Assembly (NCBI GenBank): GCA_003194525.1
Contig: NBIV01000147.1
Location: 146,144-210,143, forward strand
Source: Gracilariopsis chorda
Taxonomy: Eukaryota; Rhodophyta; Florideophyceae; Gracilariales; Gracilariaceae
DNA: 64,000 nucleotides
Direction: 5' to 3'
A program made the position numbers and the translations under genes. The notes under the pieces were generated by a model that was not told the origin of the DNA, ran no database searches, and saw nothing but the letters and a program-made list of their open reading frames with translations. Positions 20,686-32,437 of this stretch are shown one piece after another (within the stretch, counting starts at the first letter, position 1; each line of letters begins with the position of its first letter).

Positions 20686-23600
20686 GTGTCTGCGTTTATT
20701 CCCGAGTCCTTGCACAAAGTAGAAACTCGAACCATCATGCTTGCCGAGAACACTGAATTATGTGCAACGCAGCGGGGTGACATAGTATTTCCATTTGAGT
20801 GCGCAAACCTAGGATTGACTGATGTCCTGTTCGTTCCAGAACTGGAATACAGTTTGGTGTCCGTAGGATGCTTGGCGGACAAGGGCATTGAATCCTTCTT
20901 TCGCTCAAGTGAAGTTCGTATCACCTTGGACGATGGGTTTGTAGTCGGCAGTGGCCATGGCGATCGACGCTCGGGGTTGTACACCTTACCCGATCCGATA
21001 TTGCAAGGTACCAACCCAACCTCACCCTCTTCACCAACTAGTGGAGATCATTGCATGAAGACATCGGAGTCCAGTATTGCTAATCTATGGCCTCGGCAAC
21101 TTGCCCACATCAATGCGCGCGACCTCCAGTCAGCTTACAAACATGCTGAGTCGGTGCCGAAGATGTCGGAAATGGAGGAGATCTGCCACCCGTGTATGCT
21201 TGGTAAGGCGCATAAACTTCCGTTTCCTGACAAATACGACCGAGGATCAGCCGTAGGTGAGGTGTTACATTCCGATATACTAGGACCCCTTGTACCGTCA
21301 TTCCCACAAATGTTTCAGTATGCCTCTACCTTCCTTGACGAGCATTCACGGTATGCACTATTAGGCTTCATGACCCATAAAAGTGAAATTGTTGTATTCG
21401 ATGCAGTTGAGCACACGTTCCAGCAGCTTGGAGGAGTGGCCATTGCGAAAGTGCACTCGGATACTGCCGAAATGTATATTGCGTTGCAGCTGAGCCCTGC
21501 TAACAATCTTCAAGACACTTCTTTCTCTCCTCCGTATACTCCGGAACACAATGCAATAGCCGAGCGCATCAATCGCACTATGGAGGAAGCTGCTCGAGCT
21601 TTGCTCATACAGGCAAGTATCCCAGAGTGCTGGTGGCCATACGCATTAAAGCACGTCATACATGTTTGCAACAGGTTTTGTCACTCAGCATCTGGAAGCA
21701 GCCCCTACCTTTTGATGACTGGTTCAAAACCATCCCTGAAGCATGTCAAAGTGTTTGGGTGTGCTGCGTTCGTGCTTAAGATGAAACCGGATACCAAGTT
21801 CGAGTCTCGTGCACTTGAGGGAGTGTACTTGCAGACTCTTGAGCATGGTGTGTATGATGTTTTAGTCAATGATAATGATTAGATTCCACGCATTGTAAAG
21901 TCTCGGCATGTGACATTTGACGAGTCCAAGTTCCCTGGGGCATAATTTCTGGAACATGTTATGAGTGATGAAGGTGCATCAGATGATACTTATGAATGCG
22001 CAGATCACTCTGAAATGGATACTGAGAGTGGTAGTATGGTTTCTGTGGACAATCCATTCGACATTGAGAGTGATACGGAACATATTGAATCCACTCCTAT
22101 ACCAACGGCACAGAGCACTGAAAGCGGTGCCAAGCATCCAGATGATAGCGAGCATACGTCTGATGACGATTCGGACTCAGACAATGATGTTGAGCATGCC
22201 CCAAGTGTTAGTCAACATACTTCGGACTCTGAACTCTTACAGAAATTTGACCCAGAACCACGCTATCGTCACCGTACAGGACGTGCACAGGCTAAGTGGT
22301 GGTACATGGCCGGTATTGCAACGTCACAAATGGATATTACTACCACTGATGAACGTACTCTGGGCGAAGCACTGTCTGCTACACCACTTGATCAGAGCCT
22401 TTGGAAGAATGCCATTGATGAAGAACTGACATCTCTGGAGGAGAAGAACACTTGGGAGGAGGACGAATCACCTGCCTCTCAGCCTCTTCCTACTCATCTC
22501 ATTTTAAACGTCAAGCGCGATGCCAAAAGATCGGTTGATAGATTCAAGGCTAAGGCTGTGGCTGGTGGCAATCACCAGACATATGGGCAGAACTACATGG
22601 AGACATATGCCCCAGTGCGGCCATTTAGTCTGGTCTGCATGCTACTGTACGTTGCAATTTGTCTTCAGATGTATGTGGCTTAAGTAGATGTTAAGATTGC
22701 ATTTCTCAACGGTGAGCTTAAAGAAGACTTGTGGATGATGTCGCTGCGTGGTGTTCCTGGTGTGACTGCAAAGTGCTATAAGTTACTCAAGGCTATAAAC
22801 GGTTTGAACAAGGCTCATCTAGTATGTCACAACAAGTTCAACGCAGACATGAAGAGGTTGGGTTTTGAGGAGCTACCCAGTGCACCGTGCGTATTCAAGC
22901 GAAAGGTTGGAGATGGCATGTATACCTACATACTCGTATACGTGGACGACATTCTGGTGTTCACGCCAACTCTGGAGCAACGGACTACATTGTTAGAGGA
23001 GCTCAAAACACTCTATGACCTCCGCATTGAGAACCGAATCACTCTGTAACTTGGCGTGGAGCTGTCATGGAAGATAGGTAGAGCCGGACAACTCCTTGGT
23101 GTCAAGCTGGGACAGTCGCTGTATATTGAAAGTATACCTCGACGATTTGGTCTCCAGAACGCTAAGCCAGGACCTAGCCCTATGGTAGAGTGCTTCTTCA
23201 CATCTCTAGCAACGGAGGAAGGCAAATCACCAATGGATGTGCAGTTGTACCAGCAGATGATCAGGTCTCTGCTGTACATGGCACTACGGACTAGGGTGGA
23301 TATACTGGCTCCAGTTCTCATCCTGGCTCATTTTCAGAGTGCTTCTACCGCTTGGTTTCACAAAGCTGTGAGCGTGTGATCAGATATCTGTGTGGAATGT
23401 GACAGCATGGGCTATGCTAGAGGCCTGGATCGCTAGGTCTACATGGTTTTCTGGACTCTGACTACGCTGGAGAGACTACGAGTCGGAAGTCGATGTCCGG
23501 GTATATCGGTAAACTTTGGTCAGCAACCTGCTGGTATGGTGGTAGAAAACAAGCGTCAGTTGCGCTATAAACTGGCGAGGCGGAGTACTATGCTCTGACT

Positions 23601-23924
23601 TTGGCTGCACAAGAAGTGGTATGGGTTCCTGTTGTGCTACGGGAATGCGGTTTTGACGTGAAAACTTTGGTTTCTCTACATTCTGACAGCCAGTGCGCAT
23701 TGGAGTGGGCTGGTGGTGAAAGGTGCCCTTCTAGTCGTGCTAAGCACATTGATGTAAAGGTTCACTTTATCTTAGATCTCATAGGAGACAATGTGATTAG
23801 TGTTCAATACGTCCCAAGTGAGCTGAACGATGCCCATTTACTCACCAAGCTATTGGGACGTATGAGTGTTAATGCAATTCTCAAACGTCTTGGTGTTGGA
23901 CAGGAACTCGAGAAGGAGTGTTGA
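20686..23924 (+). pseudogene. A1 pol (protease end, integrase, RT, RNase H), multiple stops
   Basis: It continues the protein in the -1 frame relative to gag. Integrase keeps HSDILGP and HSDTAE with the distal Glu in AERINRT. A TAG ends the first block at 21882, TAA follows near 21943, TAA at 22681 interrupts reverse transcriptase, and TAA at 23049 and a frameshift near 23370 break RNase H. The RT active site LVYVDD is present near 22936. It ends LGQELEKEC. From 21668 onward it is the left end of the large tandem duplication. Confidence 0.88.
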
Positions 23925-23974
23925 ACTTTAGAAGTGGTCGACTGCCTGGCCAACCCCCACAGAAGGTCTCAGCT

Positions 23975-24642
23975 TGGTCTAAAACCAAACCTTTAGGGGA
24001 CGATGGGCTCGTTTGGAGCCCCTTGCTCCAAAAGCGCATATGCCCCTCTGCTCAAACACAACGTGAAACGGCAATGTGATTGGCTAGTGAAAATGCTATA
24101 TGCATTTTATACCGTACAAGTGTTATGGAGTGTATGGTACTGGATTGTAGATATGCACAAGTGGAGCAATGTGGTTGGTCCAAGTGTGCGCGCAGTAGAC
24201 GGTTGTGCTGCAATGCTGAAGATGCGAATGGGAGCTGTATTGGGAGATTTGGGACAATGTGCGTTTGTGGGCTGCGCTGAGGGGTTGGAGTGCCAGGATG
24301 GAAATTGTTGATTTTTTAGAGCTGCTTCCAGACCAAGGGACTGGCAATGGATTTGCTGCATTGATTGATTGAGTTATTTGAAATTGTGACCCTCTAAATT
24401 GTGCGCTCTTTTCGTGTACACCTGCACACACGAATAACGTGTAGTGTAATGGTGCGACCACCGCCGTCGCTTGCTGCGACGACGGTGAAGTGTGTGCAGT
24501 AGGGTATATCTAGATTAGCTTTGCCTGGCATCGAGTAAACTGGTCGACTAAGGCTGATAACCTTCCTTGTTTCACTTTCTTGTTTGTTCTTCCTCCCTTT
24601 ATTTCGTACCTTTTGTTTTCATAACCAGCGTGAGTTGCGATA
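23975..24642 (+). repeat. Copia-A LTR 2
   Basis: 668 bp, serving both as the 3' LTR of A1 and the 5' LTR of A2. The adjacent primer-binding site at 24643 reads GGTTATCGGTCCAG, two bases off the tRNA match. Confidence 0.8.
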
Positions 24643-25428
24643 GGTTATCGGTCCAGAGCGTTGACTTTTTGCAGACGTCGCACTCTACTGATATCTATGT
24701 GGATTCTATGAAGACTGGTTTTTCTTTCGCGCAGGTACGCGTTGCGTTGCGAGCGAGCGAATCTTGTAGAAGTCGAGTGGCAGTGGTGAAAGTAGGCAAA
24801 GTGTTCAGGGACTCGTCTCTGGTAAACGGACCTGCACCTGTTCCGATCCCTGCTTCTTTGCTCCAGCGCACAAGGACGACCGCGCTATTTTCCGGCAAGG
24901 GACTAGAAGGGGTTAACTGGTGAAAGCTTGTCGCGTCAGCTACTAGCCTCCCTTGGACGTCTCGTACGGATTGTAAAGCTCCTCGCTCTGAAGTGCGTAG
25001 AGCAGGATTGGTCGCAGAAACTGCATCCCGCCTGGAGAGAGTTACCAGGGACCAAAGGATTCGGATCTGGAGGGTAGCGGGGATAGTATCTCCTGCCATT
25101 GCGCCCGTCATAAGAAGTTATGTTTGTGTCCAGGCTCGTATCAGTATGCCCTGTGAGTATACTCTGGGCGTTGAGTACCCGAACTCCGCCTGTGATCGCG
25201 TACGAGACGCGTCTTTACAGGCGTAGTAGACTTGGTTACAAGGTCTCCGCTGATGTTTTCGCTGTTGAGTGCTTGAGATTCTTCTCCACTCCATTGTTTC
25301 TGGGTCTTTGTGTAACAGAAGCCTTGAAATCCCTCCTTCAGCTTCACTACATTGTGTGGATATCACTTCATTTGATATCTACATAGTTGCTTTTGTTGCT
25401 TTTCTTTGGTTCTAGTCCTGTAGGAACC

Positions 25429-27118
25429 ATGTCGGACTTCGAAGTTGAAACGGAATCCAGTTCTGGAATGAAAATTCCTCGTTTCCATGGTAAACGTGGT
25501 AATGCTTATATGCTGTGGCGTCACCGTCTTCGTGCTGCATGCCGTAATAATGGTGTCTGGAATGTCGCGAATCCCTCTGGGGTTCAATCTACCACAGATA
25601 TTTCAACTCAAGACACAACTACCGCAGGTAGTCGCACTGAAATAGCAACTCCCCGTATCATTGCAAAACGAGAAAAGGCTTGTGTTATCATCATCTGTGC
25701 TCTTGGTGATGCTCCATTACGCGTAGTCATGGACGTGGATGATGATCCTGCACGTATGTTGCAACTCTTGGATGGACGTTATGCCTCCAATAGAACTGTA
25801 TCTAGAATTGCAGTGCAGACACGATTGTTCCGAATGGCGTACAGCGGTGAGAACATGTCCAGCTATGTGGATCAATACACGGCATTGTTCGCTCAGTTAG
25901 ACCGTATGGGCAAGGATGCTGCTATACCGGAGTCTCACAGGGCACCTATGCTACTTGCTTCCGTTGATCCGAACAGTTCGTTGGAGTCCACTTCTGCAGC
26001 ACTCCGTACCAAGGACATATCGGAACTGACTTGGGACTATGTGGCAACCACTTTGATCGATGAGTACAATGCTCGTCTGGTCAGTTCTTCTAGTTCTCGA
26101 CGTACGCGAAGTCGAAAGAACAACAGAAGCAAAGCTTCTGGTGGTCCACGTGTGTCCCAAAACTCTAGTCACACTCACATCAGGGACGGAAGTGACTCTG
26201 ATGAACGGCCAATTACGGCTGGTAGAGCATACGTGGTGTCCAGTAACCGGACTTATCACTGTGAATTCTGTGATCGTGATGGTCACACAAAGCACATATG
26301 CCATGTGAATCCCAATAACCCAGATAATCACTTACCCAAACGCATCCTGGACAAGCTTAACATCAAATCGAAGAGCAAATCTTGGGCGTCCAAGTCTTGC
26401 AATAAGCCGGCTGGTAGTTCATCAAAGATTGAGGTATGTGGTATGGCACTGGAAATGTCTTCCATCGTACCTCCCGACTGTTGCGATATGGACACGTATG
26501 CCGATAGTGGTGCTACATCACAATTTCTCATTCGGTGTCTGCGTTTATTCCCGAGTCCTTGCACAACGTAGAAACTCGAACCATCATGCTTGCCGACAAC
26601 ACTGAATTATGTGCAACGCAGCGGGGTGACATAGTATTTCCATTTGAGTGCACAAACCTAGGATTGACTGATGTCCTGTTCGTTCCAGAACCGGAATACA
26701 GTTTGGTGTCCGTAGGATGCTTGGCGGACAAGGGCATTGAATCCTTCTTTCGCTCAAGTGAAGTTCGTCTCACCTTGGACAATGGGTTTGTAGTCGGCAG
26801 TGGCCATCGCGATCGACGCTCGGGGTTGTACACCTTACCCGATCCGATATTGCAAGGTACCAACCCAACCTCACCCTCTTCACCAACTAGTGGAGATCAT
26901 TGCATGAAGGCATCGGAGTTCAGTATTGCTAATCTATGGCCTCGGCAACTTGCCCACATCAATGCGCGCGACCTCCAGTCAGCTTACAAACATGCTGAGG
27001 GGGTGCCGAAGATGTCGGAAATGGAGGAGATCTGCAACCTGTGTATGCTTGGTAAGGCGCATAAACTTCCGATTTCTGACGAATACGACCGAGGATCAGC
27101 CGTAGGTGAGGTGTTACA
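25429..27118 (+). pseudogene. A2 gag-protease and N-terminal integrase, cut by B1
   Basis: An ATG at 25429 opens 380 codons of gag with the CCHC knuckle CEFCDRDGHTKHIC and YADSGATSQF, ending at 26571. The protein continues in the -1 frame (from about 26524) through the protease end and the integrase zinc region (LAHINARD...CMLGK). It stops at GEVLH, where Copia-B element B1 is inserted. The remaining half resumes at 33217. Here the slippery T run of other copies reads TTTCTC. Confidence 0.88.
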
Positions 27119-27897
27119 TGTTGGCAGTAGTACCTGTGCTGCCACTGAAAACCAAATGTTCCGGGGAGCATGGGCTGTTTTAGAGGGTACCACTGCAAAA
27201 GCGCATATGCGCGTGTGCGCGAACCCAACGTGAAACTGGCTTCTGATTGGCTACTGCAAATGTACATATGCAACGTGGTGCGTACAAGTGGTATGGCATA
27301 ACTGGATCGGTTGGACACACCCACGTGTCCAGCTACTACAGTGGTCACAGTATACGTTGTGTGCAGGGGATACTGATGAAGTGGTTGACAGCTGGTACAA
27401 GTGGTACAGCAGTGGTTGGTACAATGGTAAGGTGCGCATGCACTGTCAACAGGTTTACACATGCACGGGTATATTGATGACGTGGGTGTTGTGTGCATTG
27501 CCACATGATGACATGGCACTAACACCACAGGTTACGTGCCGACTTACTGTGACGTGTTGACTTACCGTGATGTGTTGGCATATGCTGGCGTGTGTTGGAG
27601 TCGTGAATTTGTGCCTTGTCATGGTCATGTGTATGCACGTAACTATTACGGAACGTTGGTGCGTTGTTGTGCGTTGATGTAATGAGGTTGTGCTGAGCTG
27701 GCTATGTCATGTTAGATGATGATTGGTAGTATTGAGTGTCCCTGCTTAGTGGTTTAGGTTTTACTTGTAGTTGGTGTTCCCGCGCAATTCGAGTTTAGAA
27801 TGGTACATAAGATGTGCCTGAAGGACCTCCAAGTAAATCCAAGCTAGAGCTGGCGAACTTCCCTTCCATCCCCTCAACTTCCTTTCAACTTTCAACA
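27119..27897 (+). repeat. B1 5' LTR
   Basis: TGTTG...CAACA, 779 bp. The TATA position (27804-27811) reads TACATAAG. Confidence 0.93.
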
Positions 27898-27911
27898 GGT
27901 TATGGGCCCAG
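27898..27911 (+). other. B1 primer-binding site
   Basis: GGTTATGGGCCCAG immediately after the LTR CA end. Perfect match to the half initiator tRNA-Met primer. Confidence 0.9.
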
Positions 27912-28270
27912 GCCCGCTGACCGCTGCCGCTATCCCTTTCCGTATCGTTCGTCTGTCGCCGCTCTCCCTCACCGCCGTTCATCCGTTTCGCTGTTGTTGC
28001 CTCTTTCGTCGTTGCGTCGGGTGTCTTGATCCCATTGTTGGTCGGTGTTGGTCATTCTCCTTTGGTTTGCGTTCCTCCCTGAGGGCGTTGTGGTGGTAGT
28101 GGTTCGACGTTTACTTCCTATCGTCGTAGAGAGCGACGCATCTTCTCCTTAGACGTAGGAGAGGGAAGACAGAAGAAGACGTCTTGTACCCGGAGCATCT
28201 CCGGGGGCCAGGAGTCCGACACCCTAGGGTAGCGGAGGTAGTTTCTCCCGTCAGTGCGCCCGAATTTGAA

Positions 28271-28326
28271 GTTTTGTTGTTGTTGTTGTCGTTGTTTTTG
28301 TTGTTATTGTTGTCGTTGTTGCCATT
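28271..28326. repeat. (GTT)n tract in B1 leader
   Basis: Imperfect trinucleotide repeat in the untranslated leader about 70 bases before the gag ATG. It is also present in B2 and B4. Confidence 0.85.
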
Positions 28327-28391
28327 TTTGTACTACTTAAGTGCCGTAGGTCTTTCATCGCACCTGTGCTGTTTGTTGAAATCTACCAAGC

Positions 28392-31300
28392 ATGGATTCA
28401 TTCGGTGGCATCAAGATTGAAAAGTTGGGCGAGGATAACTTCCATGTATGGAAGCAAAAGGTTGAGTTGCTGCTTGCACTCAAGGACCTCGATGACCATC
28501 TTGAATCAACCAGGTTTACGGACGATGACGAGTTGTCAGCATGGAAGAAGAAAGACGCCAAGGCCAGCGCTGTTATTGGTCTCAGCATCAGTGATGAGCA
28601 TTTGGACCATGTGAGGGATACCGAGAATGCTGCGGAAATGTGGAAAGCCATTTGCGATGTGTTCCATCGTAAAACGCTGCTCAACCGAATCAATGCAAGA
28701 CGTGCCTTCTACACAGCCAAGATGCGAGATGATGAGAAAATGTTACACTTCATCAATCGTGTTCGTCATCTTGCATCGGATCTGAAAAGCATGGACGTAG
28801 TGGTTGAGGAGGAAGACATCGCTATGGCAATCCTATGTGGGCTACCAGACCGCTTCGAACACCTCATTGTCGCTATTGACACCACGATTGGTGATCGTAA
28901 ACTCGATTTAGAGTTTGTGAAGAGTCGTTTGCTGCAAGAGGAACAGCGAATGAACGATCGTGCCAAGGAGGAGTCCGGAAGTGAAACGGCTTTGGTCGGT
29001 GCGCAGTCACGAAAAAAGTCCATGGTGTGCTACTACTGTGGTAAGAAGGGGCATATCCAGAGAAACTGTTTCAAGAGACAACGTGACGAAGCTAGCAAAG
29101 AGCAGAGTGCTGCCGCAAACCCAGCTGTGCAGACCGATCTCGGCAACGAGAAACGAGGATGTGACAGTGACTCTGACTTTGCTTGTCTCATTGCGACAGG
29201 TTCTGTGGAAGAAAGTATCAGTGACTGGATCATTGACTCTGGTGCCACCGCCCATATGACGTATGACGAGTCCATGTTTGACAGTTATAGCAAAAGAGAG
29301 TCTGCCGGTGTGAGTATCGGCAATGACTCGAAGCTGGAGTCTCTTGGTCATGGCAGTGTCCACCTCGATCTCGCTGTTGAAGGGCGTAAGAGCAAGTGCC
29401 GGTTGGGTGAAGTAGTGCACGTACCGAATTTAAGGTATCATCTGCTGTCAGTATCTGCGATGTGTGACCGGGGTGCGCCAGTGGTGTTTGACAAAACCAA
29501 AGTATGTGTATACAAAGGCAACACCATGATCGCCCAGGGCCGTCGCATCAAAGGACTGTACTACCTATGTACCGCGATTGAAGTAGCAGAAGACATGGAC
29601 AACGCACTTGTGACTGACCTGTCACTATGGCATGCTCGAATGGCTCATGTGAATGTGGATGGTAACAAACATATGGCTCGTAACGGTGTTGTGTCAGGGC
29701 TGAATGTGGACTTGAATCAATCGATGGATGTGTGTGACTCTTGTGTAGTGGGAAAATCTACACGTGCTCCAACTCCCAAGCAAGGGGGGGAACGGGCTTT
29801 GCACCCATTGGACCTAGTGCATTCGGACATTTGTGGTCCAATCCAAGTAGGTTCCTTGGGAGGTTCACGCTACTTCGTCACATTCATCGATGATCACTCC
29901 CGTTTTTGCTTCTTGTACATGCTCAAGACCAAGGATGAGGTGTTCCACGTGTTCGTGAAGTGGCTCAAGATGGTTCAAAATCAGAGTGACCGACATGTGA
30001 AAACCATCACCGCACGTGAGTCTGTGCTACATGCGTTACGCACAGACAATGCTGGTGAATATGTGTCAAAGAAGTTTTCACAAGAGCTTGAACGTCACGG
30101 TATTGAACATCAGCGAACGGTGCCTTACAATCCACATCAGAATGGTCTGGCCGAACGGTTCAACCGAACACTCATGGACTTGGTGAGATCGATGCTGCAT
30201 CACAAGAAACTGCCAAAGAGCTTTTGGGCTGAAGCATTGAACGTTGCAGTGTATGTGCGCAATCGAGTCACCTGCAAGGCCCTTCCGAGTGACGTGACAC
30301 CACTCGAGATGTGGAGTGGATATGAACCTGACTTGAGCAATCTGCGTGTGTTCGGTAGCCGGTGCTGGTACAAAGTGGTGGACCACAAGCTGAAGAAGCT
30401 GGAGCAACGTGCCGTGGAGGCGATCTTTATTGGGTACACATCTGGATCGAACGGTTATAAACTGTGGGATGCGCAAAAGAAGAAGGTGGTTGTGTCGAAA
30501 GATGTGAGGTTTGACGAATGTAGTGGTTCAGATCAAGGTACTGACCACGTTGATGATGACGACTATGCTGAGATCGACATCTCGGACAAGCCGAAATCAA
30601 ACATCACCTCCACCTCTACTAAACCCACCGATGCTGCCCAAGTTGAACCCGCTGCACCAGATACTCCACCAGAAGAAGCTTCAGGCAGTGGCCACGATGA
30701 GCTCACAGCTGAGACAGAAGTTGAGCCAGACGTACCAGATCCACCACCACTTCGGAGATCCACTCGTGAGCGTAGAGCGCATACCTCGTGGTGGCGCGGA
30801 ACTGCCCTACTCACTGCCAGTGATGACGTCCCATCCTCATACTCCGATGCGGTGTCACGTCCTGATTCAAAAGCGTGGACCAAGGCCATGAACAGTGAGT
30901 ACGAGTCTCTGATGGAGCATGACACATGGGAGTTAGTGCCAAGGCCAGCTGACAGCAACGTGATATCATCCAAGTGGGTACTTTTGCAAAAATATGAGGC
31001 TGGCGACAACGATGAACCGACAGTGAGGTACAAGGCTCGTGTGGTGGCTCGAGGGTTTCTGCAGATCGAAAGTGTAGACTTCTCCGAGACGTATGCACCA
31101 GTGGTCAAATTCACATCCATTAGAATGATTCTGTCCATTGTAGCAGTGCAGGACTATCATCTGCACCAGATGGATGTGAAGACTGCATTCTTGAATGGCG
31201 ACCTGGAAGAGACTGTGTACATGGAGCAGCCGGACGGATTCATCAAACCTGGGAGCAAGGACTTGGTATGCCTTCTCAAGAAAGCCATCTATGGGCTACG

Positions 31301-32417
31301 ACAGGCATCAAGGCAGTGGTTTGCAAAGATGTACTTGTTCCTCGTTGGTTGGATGGGTCTGAAGCCAAACGTCGCAGACGAGTGCGTCTACACCGGAGAG
31401 GTACTGGGAGCGCTTGTGATCATTGCTCTTTATGTGGACGACTTGCTCATTGCGAGTCCAAGTATGGAGACAATGAATCGCGTAAAGCGTGAACTGTCAA
31501 AACGTTTTCAGATGAAGGATCTCAGTGAAGTGCGCATGGTACTTGGGTTCGAGATCCATCGTGATCGATCCAAAAGACAGCTGTACCTGACACAGTCTGC
31601 ATACACGCGTAAGGCCTTAGAAAGTTTTGGCATGTTGCAGTGCAAACCAATGGACACTCCCATGGACTCCGGTGCTGACCTCACTAAGGTAGAAGAGCCT
31701 CTGACGAACATCCCGTATCGCCAGGTGATCGGTTGTCTGATGTATCTCTCTGTTGGCACTCGACGGGACATCTCGTTTGCAGTGTCCAAGCTAGCCAAGT
31801 ATGTCGAGAAACCTGGAGAGACTCATTGGAAAGCGTTCGAGCGTGTTCTGCGTTACCTCAATGGCACTCGCTCCCTCGGACTTACTTATGGCACCACGAC
31901 TGATACTCAGCTGTATGGATACGTAGACTCTGACTGGGCAGGTGATACATCCAACCGCAAGTCCACCAGTGGGTATGTGTTCATGATGTGCGGTGCTCCT
32001 GTGTCTTGGAGCTCGCGCCAACAGGAAGTAGTTGCATTGTCTAGCGCTGAGGCTGAGTATGTGAGTCTGTGCAGTGGGACGAAGGAAGCGATCTGGCTGA
32101 GACGACTGTGGAGTGGCATTGGCAACGCAAGTGGACTACACGTGGATGAGTCAGTGACGCTAATGGTTGAGCCCACAACTGTGTACGTGGACAACCAAGG
32201 TTGCATCGACCTTGCTCGAAATGAAGTTGTGAAAAAGCGTACTAAGCACATTGATATTCGCTTTCACTTCACCAGAGAGGCTCTACGCGACAAAGCCGTC
32301 CAGTTGCAGTACTGTTCCACGGAAGACATGGTTGCCGATATGCTGACGAAAGCGCTCGGTCTAGTTAAGCTGGCAAGGTTCCGCGGTGACTGTGGCTTGC
32401 TCCCCTTAGACCTTTGA
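28392..32417 (+). CDS. B1 gag-pol polyprotein, intact
   Basis: 1341 codons in one frame, ATG at 28392. Gag occupies about residues 1-230, with a CCHC knuckle C213-C226 (CYYCGKKGHIQRNC). The protease site is D282 in IIDSGATAHM. The integrase zinc part runs from LWHARMAH (about 411) to CDSC. The integrase core has D479, D552 and E588 (D,D35E). Reverse transcriptase has D928 in MDVKTAFLNG and YVDD at 1014-1017. RNase H has D1179 and D1267 with SSAEAEY between. The order PR-IN-RT-RH is diagnostic of Ty1/copia. The conserved TRPDI after RT reads TRRDI here, unlike B3 and B4, and may reduce activity. The leader lacks another start. This is the likely source of proteins for trans mobilisation of the family. 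Confidence 0.95.
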   Translation: MDSFGGIKIEKLGEDNFHVWKQKVELLLALKDLDDHLESTRFTDDDELSAWKKKDAKASAVIGLSISDEHLDHVRDTENAAEMWKAICDVFHRKTLLNRINARRAFYTAKMRDDEKMLHFINRVRHLASDLKSMDVVVEEEDIAMAILCGLPDRFEHLIVAIDTTIGDRKLDLEFVKSRLLQEEQRMNDRAKEESGSETALVGAQSRKKSMVCYYCGKKGHIQRNCFKRQRDEASKEQSAAANPAVQTDLGNEKRGCDSDSDFACLIATGSVEESISDWIIDSGATAHMTYDESMFDSYSKRESAGVSIGNDSKLESLGHGSVHLDLAVEGRKSKCRLGEVVHVPNLRYHLLSVSAMCDRGAPVVFDKTKVCVYKGNTMIAQGRRIKGLYYLCTAIEVAEDMDNALVTDLSLWHARMAHVNVDGNKHMARNGVVSGLNVDLNQSMDVCDSCVVGKSTRAPTPKQGGERALHPLDLVHSDICGPIQVGSLGGSRYFVTFIDDHSRFCFLYMLKTKDEVFHVFVKWLKMVQNQSDRHVKTITARESVLHALRTDNAGEYVSKKFSQELERHGIEHQRTVPYNPHQNGLAERFNRTLMDLVRSMLHHKKLPKSFWAEALNVAVYVRNRVTCKALPSDVTPLEMWSGYEPDLSNLRVFGSRCWYKVVDHKLKKLEQRAVEAIFIGYTSGSNGYKLWDAQKKKVVVSKDVRFDECSGSDQGTDHVDDDDYAEIDISDKPKSNITSTSTKPTDAAQVEPAAPDTPPEEASGSGHDELTAETEVEPDVPDPPPLRRSTRERRAHTSWWRGTALLTASDDVPSSYSDAVSRPDSKAWTKAMNSEYESLMEHDTWELVPRPADSNVISSKWVLLQKYEAGDNDEPTVRYKARVVARGFLQIESVDFSETYAPVVKFTSIRMILSIVAVQDYHLHQMDVKTAFLNGDLEETVYMEQPDGFIKPGSKDLVCLLKKAIYGLRQASRQWFAKMYLFLVGWMGLKPNVADECVYTGEVLGALVIIALYVDDLLIASPSMETMNRVKRELSKRFQMKDLSEVRMVLGFEIHRDRSKRQLYLTQSAYTRKALESFGMLQCKPMDTPMDSGADLTKVEEPLTNIPYRQVIGCLMYLSVGTRRDISFAVSKLAKYVEKPGETHWKAFERVLRYLNGTRSLGLTYGTTTDTQLYGYVDSDWAGDTSNRKSTSGYVFMMCGAPVSWSSRQQEVVALSSAEAEYVSLCSGTKEAIWLRRLWSGIGNASGLHVDESVTLMVEPTTVYVDNQGCIDLARNEVVKKRTKHIDIRFHFTREALRDKAVQLQYCSTEDMVADMLTKALGLVKLARFRGDCGLLPLDL

Positions 32418-32427
32418 AGTCAGTGAC

Positions 32428-32437
32428 AGAGGGGGGG
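32428..32437 (+). other. B1 polypurine tract
   Basis: AGAGGGGGGG directly before the 3' LTR, the expected plus-strand primer. Confidence 0.85.

Larger units (their letters stand above)
18796..20722 (+). pseudogene. A1 gag and start of protease, split by a solo LTR
   Basis: ATG at 18796 (MSHFDFETESTSGMKIPRF). Gag continues to 19430 and resumes at 20215. A CCHC zinc knuckle (CEFCDRDGHTKRVC) and the protease motif YADSGATSQF follow, before the frame stops at 20722. The Copia-B solo LTR at 19431-20209 breaks the gene. Gag packages the element RNA in virus-like particles. Confidence 0.85.
17341..24642 (+). mobile_element. Copia-A copy A1 with both LTRs
   Basis: LTR 17341-18009, internal 18010-23974, LTR 23975-24642. 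The internal region equals the other copies in length once the 779-bp solo Copia-B LTR and its 5-bp duplication are removed. It lies head-to-tail with A0 and A2, sharing an LTR with each, so no target duplication can be expected at either end. Confidence 0.85.

Noticed and set aside
27247-27560. Open frames of 76-128 codons on both strands inside every Copia-B LTR
   Set aside because: They start with GTG, TTG or CTG on the coding strand, are Cys/Thr/His-rich low-complexity translations, and lie in LTRs. Their recurrence follows from LTR copying.
28271-28326. CRISPR-like or regulatory repeat array
   Set aside because: Plain imperfect trinucleotide repeat without spacers, in a eukaryotic retrotransposon leader.
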